NCBI RefSeq assembly: GCF_019973735.1
Contig: NZ_AP024463.1
Span: 1,612,001-1,676,000 of the forward strand
Source of the DNA: Arachnia rubra
GTDB lineage: Bacteria; Actinomycetota; Actinomycetes; Propionibacteriales; Propionibacteriaceae
Direction: 5' to 3'
DNA length: 64,000 nt
The number at the start of each line of letters is the position of its first letter. Position 1 is the first letter of the stretch. The position numbers and the translations under genes were made by a program. Shown here one piece after another: positions 26,944 through 36,039 of the stretch. The notes below the pieces were generated by a model, which saw only the letters and a list, made by a program, of their open reading frames with translations, ran no database searches and had not been told where the DNA came from.

Positions 26944-29898
26944 ATGCCTGTGTTGATTTCACTGATCCTGCTCCTGCTGGCTTTCATAGCCACGCCGGTG
27001 TTCACTCGTCTCCTCGGTAGGAACGCCGGCTGGATCCTGGCCGCGTTTTATATCGCCGCTGCTGCTGCCCAGGCCCCAGCGGCCGGAGCAGTGGTGGCGG
27101 GGGAGCGGACAGCGTGGTCCCTGGACTGGCTGCCGGCCCTGGGGATACGGCTGGCATTCGCTGCTGACGGACTAGGGCTTGTCTTCAGTTTCCTGACGTT
27201 GCTCATTGGCGCTGCCGTCTTCATCTACTCAACGCGTTACCTGCCGATCGGCAGGAACCATGCTTTCTATCAGATGATGACCGCGTTCACCCTATCAATG
27301 CAGGCTCTGGTGCTTGCCGACGACCTGGTGGTGCTTTTCATCTGCTGGGAGCTGACCTCGCTAGCCTCCTTCCTGCTGATCGCCTGCGCAGGAAAATCCG
27401 GTGAGGGCGCGTCCATGCGCACCTTGCTCATCACATTCGCCGGTGGCGTCCTGCTGCTGCTTGCGGTGGCCGCCATCTGGTGGCGCACGGGCACCACCTC
27501 CTTGTCGCTGGTCTTCGGCCACGAGGTCTGGGCCTCAGACCCCGGTTTCACGACGCTGATAGCTGTGCTGATCGCACTGGCTGGATTCACGAAGGCTGCC
27601 CAGTTCCCGTTCCACGTGTGGCTGCCGGATGCCATGGCCGCCATCACTCCGGTCAGCGCCTATCTGCATGCTGCGGCAGTGGTCAAGGCAGGCATATTCC
27701 TTCTGCTGCGTTTCAGTCCCGTCTTCCACGACACCCCGGCCTGGAACGGCCTGTTGGTGGCGAGCGGCCTGATAACGACCTGCATAGGCGGTTATTTCGC
27801 CCTCGAGCAGACCGATGTGAAGAGGCTGATGGCCTATTCCACGGTAAGCCAGCTGGGTTTGCTGACCGCGAGCATCGGATTGGGAACAGAAGCTGGCATC
27901 GTAGCGGCGGTGCTTCACACCATCGCGCATGCGCTGTTCAAGTCGGGACTCTTCATGATGGTGGGTGTCGTTGACCACGCCACCGACACTCGTGACCTTC
28001 GCCGTTTTCCTCCCAAGCTGTATCGCCGGATGCCCTTCAGTTTCGCCGTGATGGCGCTGGGGTGCGCCTCGATGGCTGGTATCCCTCCCATGCTGGGGTT
28101 CGTATCGAAGGAGGCGATCTTCGCCGCACTACTCGGAGGGCCTGAGGCCTCGTGGACCGGCTGGGTTGCTTTCCTGGTTGCCACGGTGGGTTCTGTGCTG
28201 ACCTTCGCCTACTGCGCACGAGCCTTGCTCGGAATCTTCTTCGACGGGATGGATGAGGAACGCCCCGTTCACATGCACGATCCTCTCCTGGTGGGAAGCG
28301 CAGCGCTTCCAATCCTGGTTTCAGTACCTCTGGCCGCATGGCTAGCAGGAGTCGCCGGTTCGGTACGGCTGGCGGCTGAGGCCGCCACAGGCCGGCCAGC
28401 CCACATTCATCTGGCCTTGTGGCATGGCCTAGGGCCAGAACTGTATGCGACAGCGGCCATCGTGTTTCTCGGGATCCTGGTGGTGTTGCAGCGTAAGCGC
28501 CTCATCGGGTGGATTCTGCAGCACCGTTTCCCGTTGGATGGTGCGAAAGTGATGTGGCACCTCACGGACTGGACACGACGTTTCGGCTCGCTGCAGGCAC
28601 GTGCTGTTGGCTCAGACACTCCCACCAGGCATGTCATACCGATCCTGGGGGCGCTGGGGGTGCTCGGGGTCTTGGGGAGCTGGGCAGTCAGCGTGGCTGG
28701 GCTACCGGAACAGAGACCTGGACTTACCAAGACAATCGACATCGTTGTGTTCGTCCTGATCACTGCGGCCACCATAGGTGTATGCATCTCCCGGGTGCGG
28801 ATCGCGTCAGTGCTTTCGTTGTCAGCGGTGGGAATCCTGGCGACAGTGCAGATCCTGGCGCTTGGTGCCCCCGATGTGGCCATGACTCAGCTGCTGGTAG
28901 AGAGCCTGAACATCATCGTGATCATGCTGGTGCTGCAGCGTCTCCCCAGTAGGTTCCCGATACGCCGCCGTGGCCGCAACATCCTCACATTCGGTGCTTC
29001 CGCTGTGGTGGGAGCCGGGGTCGCAGGGCTCACCTGGGCGCTGACAGCCCGGCGGGATAAGTCCGACCTGGCTGACTACTTCCTGCAGAACACAAAAGAG
29101 CTGGCCTCGGGCGACAACGTCGTCAATGTCATTCTCGTCGAGTTCCGTGGCTTCGACACCCTGGGCGAGCTGAGCGTTCTGGCAATGACCGCTGTGGCAA
29201 TTCTTGCGCTTCTGTCGACCGTGAAGGACAGGTACATAGACCCCCCAGGACAGGATCCCGACCTGGTGCCTGTAACAGCCCTGGGGATCAACCAGGACCC
29301 GGGGTCACGGGCGCATCGGGCCATCATGGAAGCCTGGCCCAACGCGGTCAGCCTCCAGGTGATGCTGAGGTTCATGGCGCCGTTGCTGATCGCGATATCT
29401 GCGGTGCTGTTCTGGCGGGGGCACAACAGTCCTGGTGGCGGTTTCAATGCCGCATTGGTTGCCGCCGCCCTGGTCGGCCTGGTCTATCTCTCAACCTCCA
29501 AGGACCGGCAGGTGGGACCACCTCGAGTGCCATTGTTCCTGGTCGGTGGGGGAGTGATGCTGGCTGTTGCCACTGGCCTGTTCGACCTGCTCGCCGCAGG
29601 TTCTTTCCTGCAGCCGATCCATTTCCACCTATTTGGAATCCATCTGACGACGTCGATGTTCTTCGACGCTGGGGTCTACCTGGCAGTTCTCGGACTGATG
29701 TTCGTCTCGTTCAACGTTCTCGGTGCCACGCGAGGAACCGCAGCTGGCGGTGAGGGAACCCGGGAGCGTATCGACGAACTGCTTGAGGGCGAGCTGCCGG
29801 GCCCGCTTGAGACCGTGCGGGGAGAACGTCCCCGCCGTCCAGCGATCCGGACCCAGTTCATCACCAAGGGCACTCACCCTGAAGAGGTCAAGAGATGA
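26944..29898 (+). CDS. mrpA: Mrp Na+/H+ antiporter subunit A, fused to MnhB-type domain
   Basis: The large 984-residue subunit of the multisubunit cation/proton antiporter, related to NuoL. The antiporter core has ICWELTSLASFLLI, FPFHVWLPDAMAAITPVSAYLHAAAVVKAG and SQLGLLTASIG. After about residue 590 follow MbhD/E-like helices, and from about 800 an MnhB domain (FMAPLLIAISAVLFWRGHNSPGGGFNAALV). Actinobacterial operons commonly carry this A-B fusion, which explains the lack of a separate mrpB. Its stop overlaps mrpC by 4 bases. Confidence 0.95.
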   Translation: MPVLISLILLLLAFIATPVFTRLLGRNAGWILAAFYIAAAAAQAPAAGAVVAGERTAWSLDWLPALGIRLAFAADGLGLVFSFLTLLIGAAVFIYSTRYLPIGRNHAFYQMMTAFTLSMQALVLADDLVVLFICWELTSLASFLLIACAGKSGEGASMRTLLITFAGGVLLLLAVAAIWWRTGTTSLSLVFGHEVWASDPGFTTLIAVLIALAGFTKAAQFPFHVWLPDAMAAITPVSAYLHAAAVVKAGIFLLLRFSPVFHDTPAWNGLLVASGLITTCIGGYFALEQTDVKRLMAYSTVSQLGLLTASIGLGTEAGIVAAVLHTIAHALFKSGLFMMVGVVDHATDTRDLRRFPPKLYRRMPFSFAVMALGCASMAGIPPMLGFVSKEAIFAALLGGPEASWTGWVAFLVATVGSVLTFAYCARALLGIFFDGMDEERPVHMHDPLLVGSAALPILVSVPLAAWLAGVAGSVRLAAEAATGRPAHIHLALWHGLGPELYATAAIVFLGILVVLQRKRLIGWILQHRFPLDGAKVMWHLTDWTRRFGSLQARAVGSDTPTRHVIPILGALGVLGVLGSWAVSVAGLPEQRPGLTKTIDIVVFVLITAATIGVCISRVRIASVLSLSAVGILATVQILALGAPDVAMTQLLVESLNIIVIMLVLQRLPSRFPIRRRGRNILTFGASAVVGAGVAGLTWALTARRDKSDLADYFLQNTKELASGDNVVNVILVEFRGFDTLGELSVLAMTAVAILALLSTVKDRYIDPPGQDPDLVPVTALGINQDPGSRAHRAIMEAWPNAVSLQVMLRFMAPLLIAISAVLFWRGHNSPGGGFNAALVAAALVGLVYLSTSKDRQVGPPRVPLFLVGGGVMLAVATGLFDLLAAGSFLQPIHFHLFGIHLTTSMFFDAGVYLAVLGLMFVSFNVLGATRGTAAGGEGTRERIDELLEGELPGPLETVRGERPRRPAIRTQFITKGTHPEEVKR

Positions 29899-30227
29899 TC
29901 CTCATAGCCACGATCTTTGTTCTGGTGACGGGCGGGGTATACCTGCTGCTACAGCGGTCCATGGTGCGTGCTGTATTCGGTCTCGGGCTTCTCAGCCACG
30001 CCGTCAATTTCGTCCTCCTTACCACCGGTGTCCCAGGCTGGCGGGTGGAGCCGATCACCGACGGCACGAGCACCGGGACGGTGGCTGATCCGTTACCACA
30101 GGCATTCGTGCTGACCGCGATCGTGATCACGCTCGCAACGAGCATCTTGATGCTTGCCATGGCTGTGATCGGACGCAATGACAACATGCTGCGTCATCCC
30201 GAGACAGGGGAGACCCACCGCGTATGA
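29895..30227 (+). CDS. mrpC: Mrp antiporter subunit C
   Basis: A 110-residue, three-helix NuoK-like subunit of the Mrp complex. The segment GLLSHAVNFVLLTTG and the following DPLPQAFVLTAIVITLATSILMLAM are typical of the family and form part of the proton path. It overlaps mrpA and mrpD by 4 bases each (ATGA), showing tight translational coupling for stoichiometric assembly. Confidence 0.95.
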   Translation: MILIATIFVLVTGGVYLLLQRSMVRAVFGLGLLSHAVNFVLLTTGVPGWRVEPITDGTSTGTVADPLPQAFVLTAIVITLATSILMLAMAVIGRNDNMLRHPETGETHRV

Positions 30228-31738
30228 ACTCCGCCATCCTGCCCTTATTCGTGGCTGTGCCGCTGTTGTTCGCGGGAGGCACTGCTCTGTTGCGTGGCCC
30301 GCTCGTGCAGCGGACCGCCCTGCTGCTGGCGTCGTTTCTGACCCTCGCGGGAGGCGTGGCGCTCTTGGTGTTTCACCAAGGCACACCGGCTTTAGCGCAT
30401 TCCATCGGGTCCTATCTTCCCGGGGTCGGCATCGTTTTCGTCTCTGACTCCCTGAGCGCGCTCTTGCTGGTAGTCGTCGCCTTCCTCACTATGGTTTCAG
30501 GCATCTTCTTGATGCTCACCGGTGAGGATCGCTACCGGTTCGTGGTACCTCTCATCTTGATGCTCAGCACAGGAGTCAATGGGGCTCTTCTAACCGGGGA
30601 CCTGTTCAACATGTTCGTGTGGGTTGAGGTGATGCTCCTGCCGTCATACGCCCTGGTCGCGGTCACAGGTTCCTGGCGGCGTCTGGGGGTCGGCCGCATG
30701 TTCGTAATCGTGAACATCATCACCTCCACCATCCTCGTCATGGGCGTCGGCCTGCTTTACGGCGCATATGGGTCGGTGAACCTGGCTGCTCTGGCCGGGA
30801 CGGGCAGCAACCCCCAAGTCTCACTGGCGACCTCGCTCATTCTTTTCGCGCTGCTCGTCAAGGGGGGCGTGGTGCCTGTCCACGGCTGGCTGCCACGCGC
30901 CTACCCGGCTACCTCGGCGGGAATCATGTCCCTGTTCGCCGGTATCCACACGAAGATCGGCATCTACGCTGCCTACCGTGTCTACACCACCATCTTCGAC
31001 GGTCCCGCGCCATGGCTCCCGGTGCTGACTGTTGTGGTGATCATCACGATCATTGTCGGCTCCTTCTCCACCTTCGGTGAGTCCCGTATCCGCGGCGCGC
31101 TGGCATTCCAGATGGTCGCCGGAGTCGGTCAGATCCTCATCGGTCTGGTGGTCCTGACTGAGTTCTCTCTGGCTGCTGGGCTGTTCTACATGGTCCACCA
31201 CATGATCACCATGGCTGGCCTGGTACTGGCCTCGGGCGCCATCGAGAACACCTATGGCTCCGGACGTTTTGACCGTCTGTCCGGGCTCATGCGCCGCGAT
31301 CCCTGGACAGCGGCTATTTTCGCTTTCGGTTTAGCGTCGCTGGTGGGCCTGCCCCCCACCTCAGGCATCTGGGGGAAGATCGGTCTCATGGGCGCTGCTG
31401 CCCAGGGCCCCAGCCCGGAGAGCTGGTGGCTGATCGGTTCTGTGGCCCTGGCGTCAATAGTCTCGCTGATGGCGTTGCAGCGGCTGTGGCGAGAGGCTTT
31501 CTGGGGTGCCCCCATGAAGCAATACCTGCCGGACGACCCGACCACCACTTCGCGTGGTGTACTCACCCCGATCGCTGATGACGCCAGGGTGTCGTGGCGG
31601 TTGCAGTGGCCAGCATTCATGCTGATCGGGATCTCTGTGCTGTTGTTCATCGTCATCGGATGGGTATGGCCGTTGTTCGAGTCAGCCGCTCATGGACTGA
31701 TTGATGTTTCCGCCTATGTGAAGGCGGTGCTTGGCTGA
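30224..31738 (+). CDS. mrpD: Mrp antiporter subunit D
   Basis: A 504-residue NuoM/N-like antiporter subunit with about 14 membrane helices. Key segments are FVWVEVMLLPSYALVAVTGS (the conserved helix-5 Glu), LLVKGGVVPVHGWLPRAYPATSAGIMSLFAGIHTKIGIYAAYR (ion channel Lys and Pro residues), and MVHHMITMAGLVLASGAIE. Together with subunit A it forms the two antiporter-like channels. It overlaps mrpC (ATGA) and mrpE (TGATG). Confidence 0.95.
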   Translation: MNSAILPLFVAVPLLFAGGTALLRGPLVQRTALLLASFLTLAGGVALLVFHQGTPALAHSIGSYLPGVGIVFVSDSLSALLLVVVAFLTMVSGIFLMLTGEDRYRFVVPLILMLSTGVNGALLTGDLFNMFVWVEVMLLPSYALVAVTGSWRRLGVGRMFVIVNIITSTILVMGVGLLYGAYGSVNLAALAGTGSNPQVSLATSLILFALLVKGGVVPVHGWLPRAYPATSAGIMSLFAGIHTKIGIYAAYRVYTTIFDGPAPWLPVLTVVVIITIIVGSFSTFGESRIRGALAFQMVAGVGQILIGLVVLTEFSLAAGLFYMVHHMITMAGLVLASGAIENTYGSGRFDRLSGLMRRDPWTAAIFAFGLASLVGLPPTSGIWGKIGLMGAAAQGPSPESWWLIGSVALASIVSLMALQRLWREAFWGAPMKQYLPDDPTTTSRGVLTPIADDARVSWRLQWPAFMLIGISVLLFIVIGWVWPLFESAAHGLIDVSAYVKAVLG

Positions 31739-32094
31739 TGCCGGTATTGAGAATGCTGTCATGGTGGTGGTACCTCACCTCCCAGATCGTCATCGGCTCA
31801 TGGCACGTTGCGGTGGCCGCCTGGCGTCCCAGGCCCATGGCCGCTTCCGCCATCGTTGAGTACCCGATGCGTGCCACCACTGATTTCGAGATCGCCATGT
31901 TTGCCTCTGCCATCACGATCACGCCGGGAACTCTCGTGCTCGGAGTCTGCGCCGGTGATGACGTCGAAGGGCCGTCGGTTTTTGTTCATTCGCTTTTCGA
32001 CTCCGACCGCAACTCCATACTCGAGGGCCTGGCAGACCTAGAATGGCACCTGCTTCATGCACTGCGGCGTCACGGCATGCCGAAGGGGGAATGA
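31738..32094 (+). CDS. mrpE: Mrp antiporter subunit E
   Basis: A small 118-residue subunit E. The family segment VEYPMRATTDFEIAMFASAITITPGTLVLGV is clear; the Thr-Pro-Gly-Thr block is the best-known MnhE signature. It is shorter than the roughly 160-residue Bacillus protein because the N-terminal helix pair is reduced, leaving the conserved core. It starts within the mrpD stop and ends within the mrpF start region. Confidence 0.92.
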   Translation: MPVLRMLSWWWYLTSQIVIGSWHVAVAAWRPRPMAASAIVEYPMRATTDFEIAMFASAITITPGTLVLGVCAGDDVEGPSVFVHSLFDSDRNSILEGLADLEWHLLHALRRHGMPKGE

Positions 32095-32354
32095 TGAGCT
32101 TTGCCCTGTGGATCGCGATCGGGTTGCTCGCCATGTCTGTTCTGCTGGGACTGGTGCGCGTCGTGACCGCGCCGGACTCGGCGACACGGGCTGTGGTGGG
32201 GGATCTGGTGTTTTTCTCCTGCATCGGGATTCTCGCCTTGTTCGGAATGCTGCACCGATCCAGTGTCTCGGTGGATGCGGCGTTGCTTGCAGCGATCCTT
32301 GGGATACTTTCCACGATCGCGCTGGCTCGGATCATAACGAGGGGGAGACGTTGA
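32094..32354 (+). CDS. mrpF: Mrp antiporter subunit F
   Basis: An 86-residue, three-helix subunit with the family sequence LVRVVTAPDSATRAVVGDLVFFSCIGILALFGM. Two adjacent ATGs (32091 and 32094) are possible. The second was taken because it repeats the TGATG coupling seen in this operon and has better spacing from GGGGGA. It overlaps mrpG by one base. Confidence 0.93.
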   Translation: MSFALWIAIGLLAMSVLLGLVRVVTAPDSATRAVVGDLVFFSCIGILALFGMLHRSSVSVDAALLAAILGILSTIALARIITRGRR

Positions 32355-32695
32355 TGATGCTGGAGTTCTTGGTTTCTTTGCTGGCTCTGCTGGGTGCCGC
32401 ACTGGTCCTTTCTGTTGCTGTTGCACAGTTCCGGGCGCGCGATGCTGTCTCGCGCATCAACGCCCTTGGACCTGCGACTGCCCTCGGACTGCCATTGATT
32501 CTGGTTGCTGCGGCCCTAGGGTGGACGGCAACCCAGGGGTTCGATCTGATGCTGTGGATCAAGACTGCGGTGGCGGTGATTGCCCTGATGATTGTGAGCT
32601 CAGTAGCCTCGAATGTGTTGGCCCGGGCCACCTGTCGCACCGATGCCAAGCTCGATCCAGAAACTGTCCCAAATGATCTGAAGGGCGAGATATGA
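32354..32695 (+). CDS. mrpG: Mrp antiporter subunit G
   Basis: A 113-residue subunit with three predicted helices and the MnhG-type block RARDAVSRINALGPATALGLPLILVAAAL (family consensus: D...R.HA...T..G). It is the last gene of the antiporter operon. Mrp systems export Na+ and help keep internal pH under alkaline or salt stress and can be driven by the proton gradient. metX begins 25 bases downstream. Confidence 0.93.
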   Translation: MMLEFLVSLLALLGAALVLSVAVAQFRARDAVSRINALGPATALGLPLILVAAALGWTATQGFDLMLWIKTAVAVIALMIVSSVASNVLARATCRTDAKLDPETVPNDLKGEI

Positions 32696-32720
32696 ATCAT
32701 GTAGAGGCTCTCGCCAACTA

Positions 32721-33872
32721 ATGTGTCCCAACCCGTTCTTGAACGTGACCGAGACCCTGAATGCTGTTTCCGCCACCGTGCGGCTCTTCACTTCTGAGGA
32801 TCCGTTGACTCTCGCCAGCGGCGCTGAACTCGCTCCAGTCGATGTTGCTTACGAGACCTATGGATGTCTCAACTCACAGGGGTCGAACGCCATTTTCGTG
32901 TGCCATGCCCTGACGGGCGATGCTCACGCGGCTGGGCTCCGTCCGGGCGATCGTAAACCGGGGTGGTGGGACAATCTCATCGGTCCCGAAAAGGCCGTCG
33001 ACACGGACAGCTGGTTCGTGGTGTGCGCCAACATTCTCGGCGGCTGTCGCGGCACCACCGGTCCATCATCAATCAATCCTGCGACGGGGGAGCCGTACGG
33101 GCTGGATTTCCCGCTGCTTGCGATGTCGGATTTCGTTAAGGTGCACCGTCGCCTTGGCCAGCATCTTGGCATCAGCCGATGGGCTGTCCTCCTGGGAGGT
33201 TCCCTGGGCGGGATGCAGGTTCTTCAATGGACCCTGTCCCACCCAGAGGATTCTGACAACGCGATTATCATTGCCGCCTCCTCCCGGCTCACTGCCCAGA
33301 ACATCGCCTTCTCCGCGGTGGGGCGGCAGGCCATCATGCGGGACTCAGCCTTCCGGGGTGGCCGGTTTCTCAGCGAGGGAACGCTGCCAGCCAAAGGCCT
33401 ATCAGTTGCTCGGATGCTGGCGCACATCACGTATCTCTCTGAAGAGGCCTTCAGCGCAAAGTTCGGACGGTCCGCGCAGTCAGGGAAACTGGATCCTGGT
33501 TTCGGTATCGACTTCGCCGTTGAAAGTTACCTGGAACACCAGGGGGAGGCTTTCCTGGAACGTTTCGATGCGCTCAGCTACCTGTATCTGACCAGGGTGA
33601 TGGATTATTTCGACCCATTCGCCCCAGCCGATGCACTGGACAGACTCGTGGCAGACCCCGTGAAATTCCTCCTGGTGAGCTTCGATAGTGACTGGCGCTT
33701 CGACACCGGGCATTCCCGCCGGATCGTCCAGCATCTGGAAGGAGCGGGACTGCCCACCTCATTCCGTGAGATCCACTCCCCGTGGGGACACGATTCATTC
33801 CTTCTGGATCTGCCGGACTATCACGCTGTGATCAGGGCTTTCCTGGAGCGCGCCGCCAGGCAGGAGAGCTGA
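32721..33872 (+). CDS. metX: Homoserine O-acyltransferase MetX
   Basis: Acylates homoserine (acetyl or succinyl donor) as the first committed step of methionine synthesis. The 383-residue alpha/beta hydrolase has VCHALTGDAHAAG, the nucleophile elbow GGSLGGMQVLQW, DSDWRFD with the acid residue, and the final His in SPWGHDSFLLD. The ATG has no good ribosome site, and in-frame TTG 32739 and GTG 32745 are alternatives, so the N-terminus is uncertain. metW overlaps its stop. Donor choice cannot be told reliably from this reading. Confidence 0.93.
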   Translation: MCPNPFLNVTETLNAVSATVRLFTSEDPLTLASGAELAPVDVAYETYGCLNSQGSNAIFVCHALTGDAHAAGLRPGDRKPGWWDNLIGPEKAVDTDSWFVVCANILGGCRGTTGPSSINPATGEPYGLDFPLLAMSDFVKVHRRLGQHLGISRWAVLLGGSLGGMQVLQWTLSHPEDSDNAIIIAASSRLTAQNIAFSAVGRQAIMRDSAFRGGRFLSEGTLPAKGLSVARMLAHITYLSEEAFSAKFGRSAQSGKLDPGFGIDFAVESYLEHQGEAFLERFDALSYLYLTRVMDYFDPFAPADALDRLVADPVKFLLVSFDSDWRFDTGHSRRIVQHLEGAGLPTSFREIHSPWGHDSFLLDLPDYHAVIRAFLERAARQES

Positions 33873-34465
33873 TGACGCGTGCTGACCTGAGACTGATTGC
33901 CAGCCTCATCCCGGAATGCTCCCGGGTGCTTGACCTCGGCTGTGGGAACGGGGAGCTTCTGCGTCTGCTGGAAGGGCGAGGCTGCCATGGGACCGGCGTG
34001 GAAATCGAGCCAGAGCTTTTTCTGGCTGCGCTGCGTCATGGGGTGAACGTCATCGACCTGGACATCAACAGCCAGCTGGATCAGTTCGCTGATGGGGCCT
34101 ACGACGTTGTGGTCTTGTCCCGCACCCTCCAGAACCTCAGGCAGCCAGCTGAGGTACTGCGGGAAATGACGAGGATAGCCAGTCACGGCATAGTCTCGAT
34201 GCCCAACTTCGTGCATTGGCGTAACCGGCTACGGCTACTGACAGGCCGGATGCCCGTCACCAAGGACCTGCCCTACAGCTGGTACGACAGTCCGAATCTC
34301 CATTTCACATCGCTGAAAGACCTGGCACCGCTGTTCACAGGACTCGGCCTGGAGGTGGAGCGCTGCATCCCCATCGACGACAGTGGCAGGCCACTACGGA
34401 CAGGGGAGTGGGGAGCCAACCTGTTCGCCAGCTCCGCCGTCTACCTCCTCCAGGCGAGGCGGTGA
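33872..34465 (+). CDS. metW: Methionine biosynthesis protein MetW
   Basis: A 197-residue methyltransferase-fold protein found next to metX in many bacteria and reported to support MetX activity. The SAM-type motif VLDLGCGNGELLRLLEGRG is at about 17-35, followed by GVEIEP, VVLSRTLQNLRQPAEVLREM, and FVHWRNRLRLLTGRMPVTKDLPYSWYDSPNLHFTS, a family hallmark. It overlaps metX by one base (TGATG) and lnt by four (GTGA), so all three are read together. Confidence 0.93.
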   Translation: MTRADLRLIASLIPECSRVLDLGCGNGELLRLLEGRGCHGTGVEIEPELFLAALRHGVNVIDLDINSQLDQFADGAYDVVVLSRTLQNLRQPAEVLREMTRIASHGIVSMPNFVHWRNRLRLLTGRMPVTKDLPYSWYDSPNLHFTSLKDLAPLFTGLGLEVERCIPIDDSGRPLRTGEWGANLFASSAVYLLQARR

Positions 34466-36039
34466 CGCACGTGCTGCCGCTGGAACGTCTTCAGGTTCAT
34501 TGGGCGATGATCGTCTTTCTCGCCCTTTTGGCCGGGCTGGGTCTCGCCCTCGGATTCGCTCCATGGGGCCTGTGGCCACTGACCATCCTGGGCGCAGGGC
34601 TCTTCACATGGCTGGTGGCAGGTCGCGGGCCGTGGACGGGATTCGGCATCGGGATGCTCTCCGGCTGCATCCTCTATGGATGCACCATCTGGTGGGTCGG
34701 AGCGCAGGCAGGACCGGTGGTGTGGGTGCTCGTCGTCGTGATGGCTGTCTGGGTGGGGCTTATCGGGATAGCCTCTTCACTCATCACGAGGCTGTCCGGA
34801 TGGTGCCTGCTGGTTCCTCTGGCCTGGAGCGCTGTCGAGTATGGCGCGGAGCGAATTCCATTCGGGGGGTTTCCCTGGCTGAGACTCGGATACACGACAA
34901 TCGACCAGCCCCTGGCCGGGTGGCTGCCCTGGATCGGAGTCTCAGGGGCCACCTGGCTGGTGGCCATGGTGGGCTGTTGCTGTTTGGCCGTGGTTGTCCA
35001 GCGGCGGCGATTGATTCCGCTTCTTGCCACTGTCAGCGCTTTTATCATCGGTGGTGGGTCGCTCTTGGTACCAGTGGACGGAGGTGGCCAGAGGATTGCG
35101 GTTGGCATGGTGCAGGGCAATGCCCAGCTGGGGCTGAGCAGCGGCTACATCGCGGCCACCGGAGCGGCTCCTCATCATCTAAGCGAGACCATCTTCCTGC
35201 TGGCCGATGCGCGTGCCCACGGCCAGCAGCTGGATCTGATCGTCTGGGCAGAGAACTCCACCGACACCGACCCGATGCTCAACCCGACCACGAAGGCACA
35301 GGTGAGCGCTGCCGCTGAACTGGCCCAGGTGCCGATCGACCTGGGAGCGGTCACCGCGGGTCCTGAACCCAGAACCCGGCGCACCACCACACTGGTGTGG
35401 GTCCCGGGACAGGGACCAACGGATCATTACCACAAGCGAAATCTCGCCCCCTTCGGCGAGTTTGTGCCGTACCGGGATGTCCTGGAGCCAATGTTCCCAG
35501 ATGTGAAGCGGGCAGGTTACCAGTCGATACCGGGCACCGAGCCAGGAGTCGTGACCGTCCCAACCGTCACCGACCCCGGCCTGAAGGTGGGGACCGTCAT
35601 CTGCTACGAGCTGGCCTATGACCAGACTGTCTACGACACCGTCGCCCATGGAGCCCAGATCCAGGTGGCGCAGAGCACCACCCACAACTTCTCAGGCACC
35701 ACCGAGCCGCTGCAGCAGATGAATATCAACCGGGTTCGCGCAGCAGAACTCAGGCGGGAGTTTATCGCCAGTACCCTCAACGGATATTCGGGCTTCATTG
35801 ATGCCAGAGGACGGCTCTACGAGCCCACCCGGGAATACACGGCTGCGCACCGTATCTACATTGTCCCAGAGCGGGACAACATCACACCTGCGGTTTACCT
35901 GGCGCCATTGCTGGGCCTTGCTCAGCTTCTGGGTTGTCTGGCAGCAGGAGGAATCAGTTTTTACGTGGGCCGCCGCGCCCGCTTGACCGGTAGTCTTGAT
36001 CGGAGGCACATTGTCAGCAAAGAGCAGGAGACGCAATGA
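34462..36039 (+). CDS. lnt: Apolipoprotein N-acyltransferase
   Basis: Adds the third acyl chain to the N-terminal Cys of lipoproteins in the membrane. The 525-residue protein has about six N-terminal helices, then a nitrilase domain with the catalytic triad Glu (WAENSTDTDP), Lys (YHKRNLAPFGEFVPYRD) and Cys (VICYELAY), and a final membrane helix. The GTG start overlaps the metW stop. In M. tuberculosis the equivalent domain is fused to the mannosyltransferase that follows here as a separate, overlapping gene. Confidence 0.94.
   Translation: MTHVLPLERLQVHWAMIVFLALLAGLGLALGFAPWGLWPLTILGAGLFTWLVAGRGPWTGFGIGMLSGCILYGCTIWWVGAQAGPVVWVLVVVMAVWVGLIGIASSLITRLSGWCLLVPLAWSAVEYGAERIPFGGFPWLRLGYTTIDQPLAGWLPWIGVSGATWLVAMVGCCCLAVVVQRRRLIPLLATVSAFIIGGGSLLVPVDGGGQRIAVGMVQGNAQLGLSSGYIAATGAAPHHLSETIFLLADARAHGQQLDLIVWAENSTDTDPMLNPTTKAQVSAAAELAQVPIDLGAVTAGPEPRTRRTTTLVWVPGQGPTDHYHKRNLAPFGEFVPYRDVLEPMFPDVKRAGYQSIPGTEPGVVTVPTVTDPGLKVGTVICYELAYDQTVYDTVAHGAQIQVAQSTTHNFSGTTEPLQQMNINRVRAAELRREFIASTLNGYSGFIDARGRLYEPTREYTAAHRIYIVPERDNITPAVYLAPLLGLAQLLGCLAAGGISFYVGRRARLTGSLDRRHIVSKEQETQ

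Noticed and set aside
32696-32745. SAM or cobalamin riboswitch ahead of metX or metH
   Set aside because: The gaps are 25 and 11 bases, far too short for a riboswitch, and no conserved core was seen.
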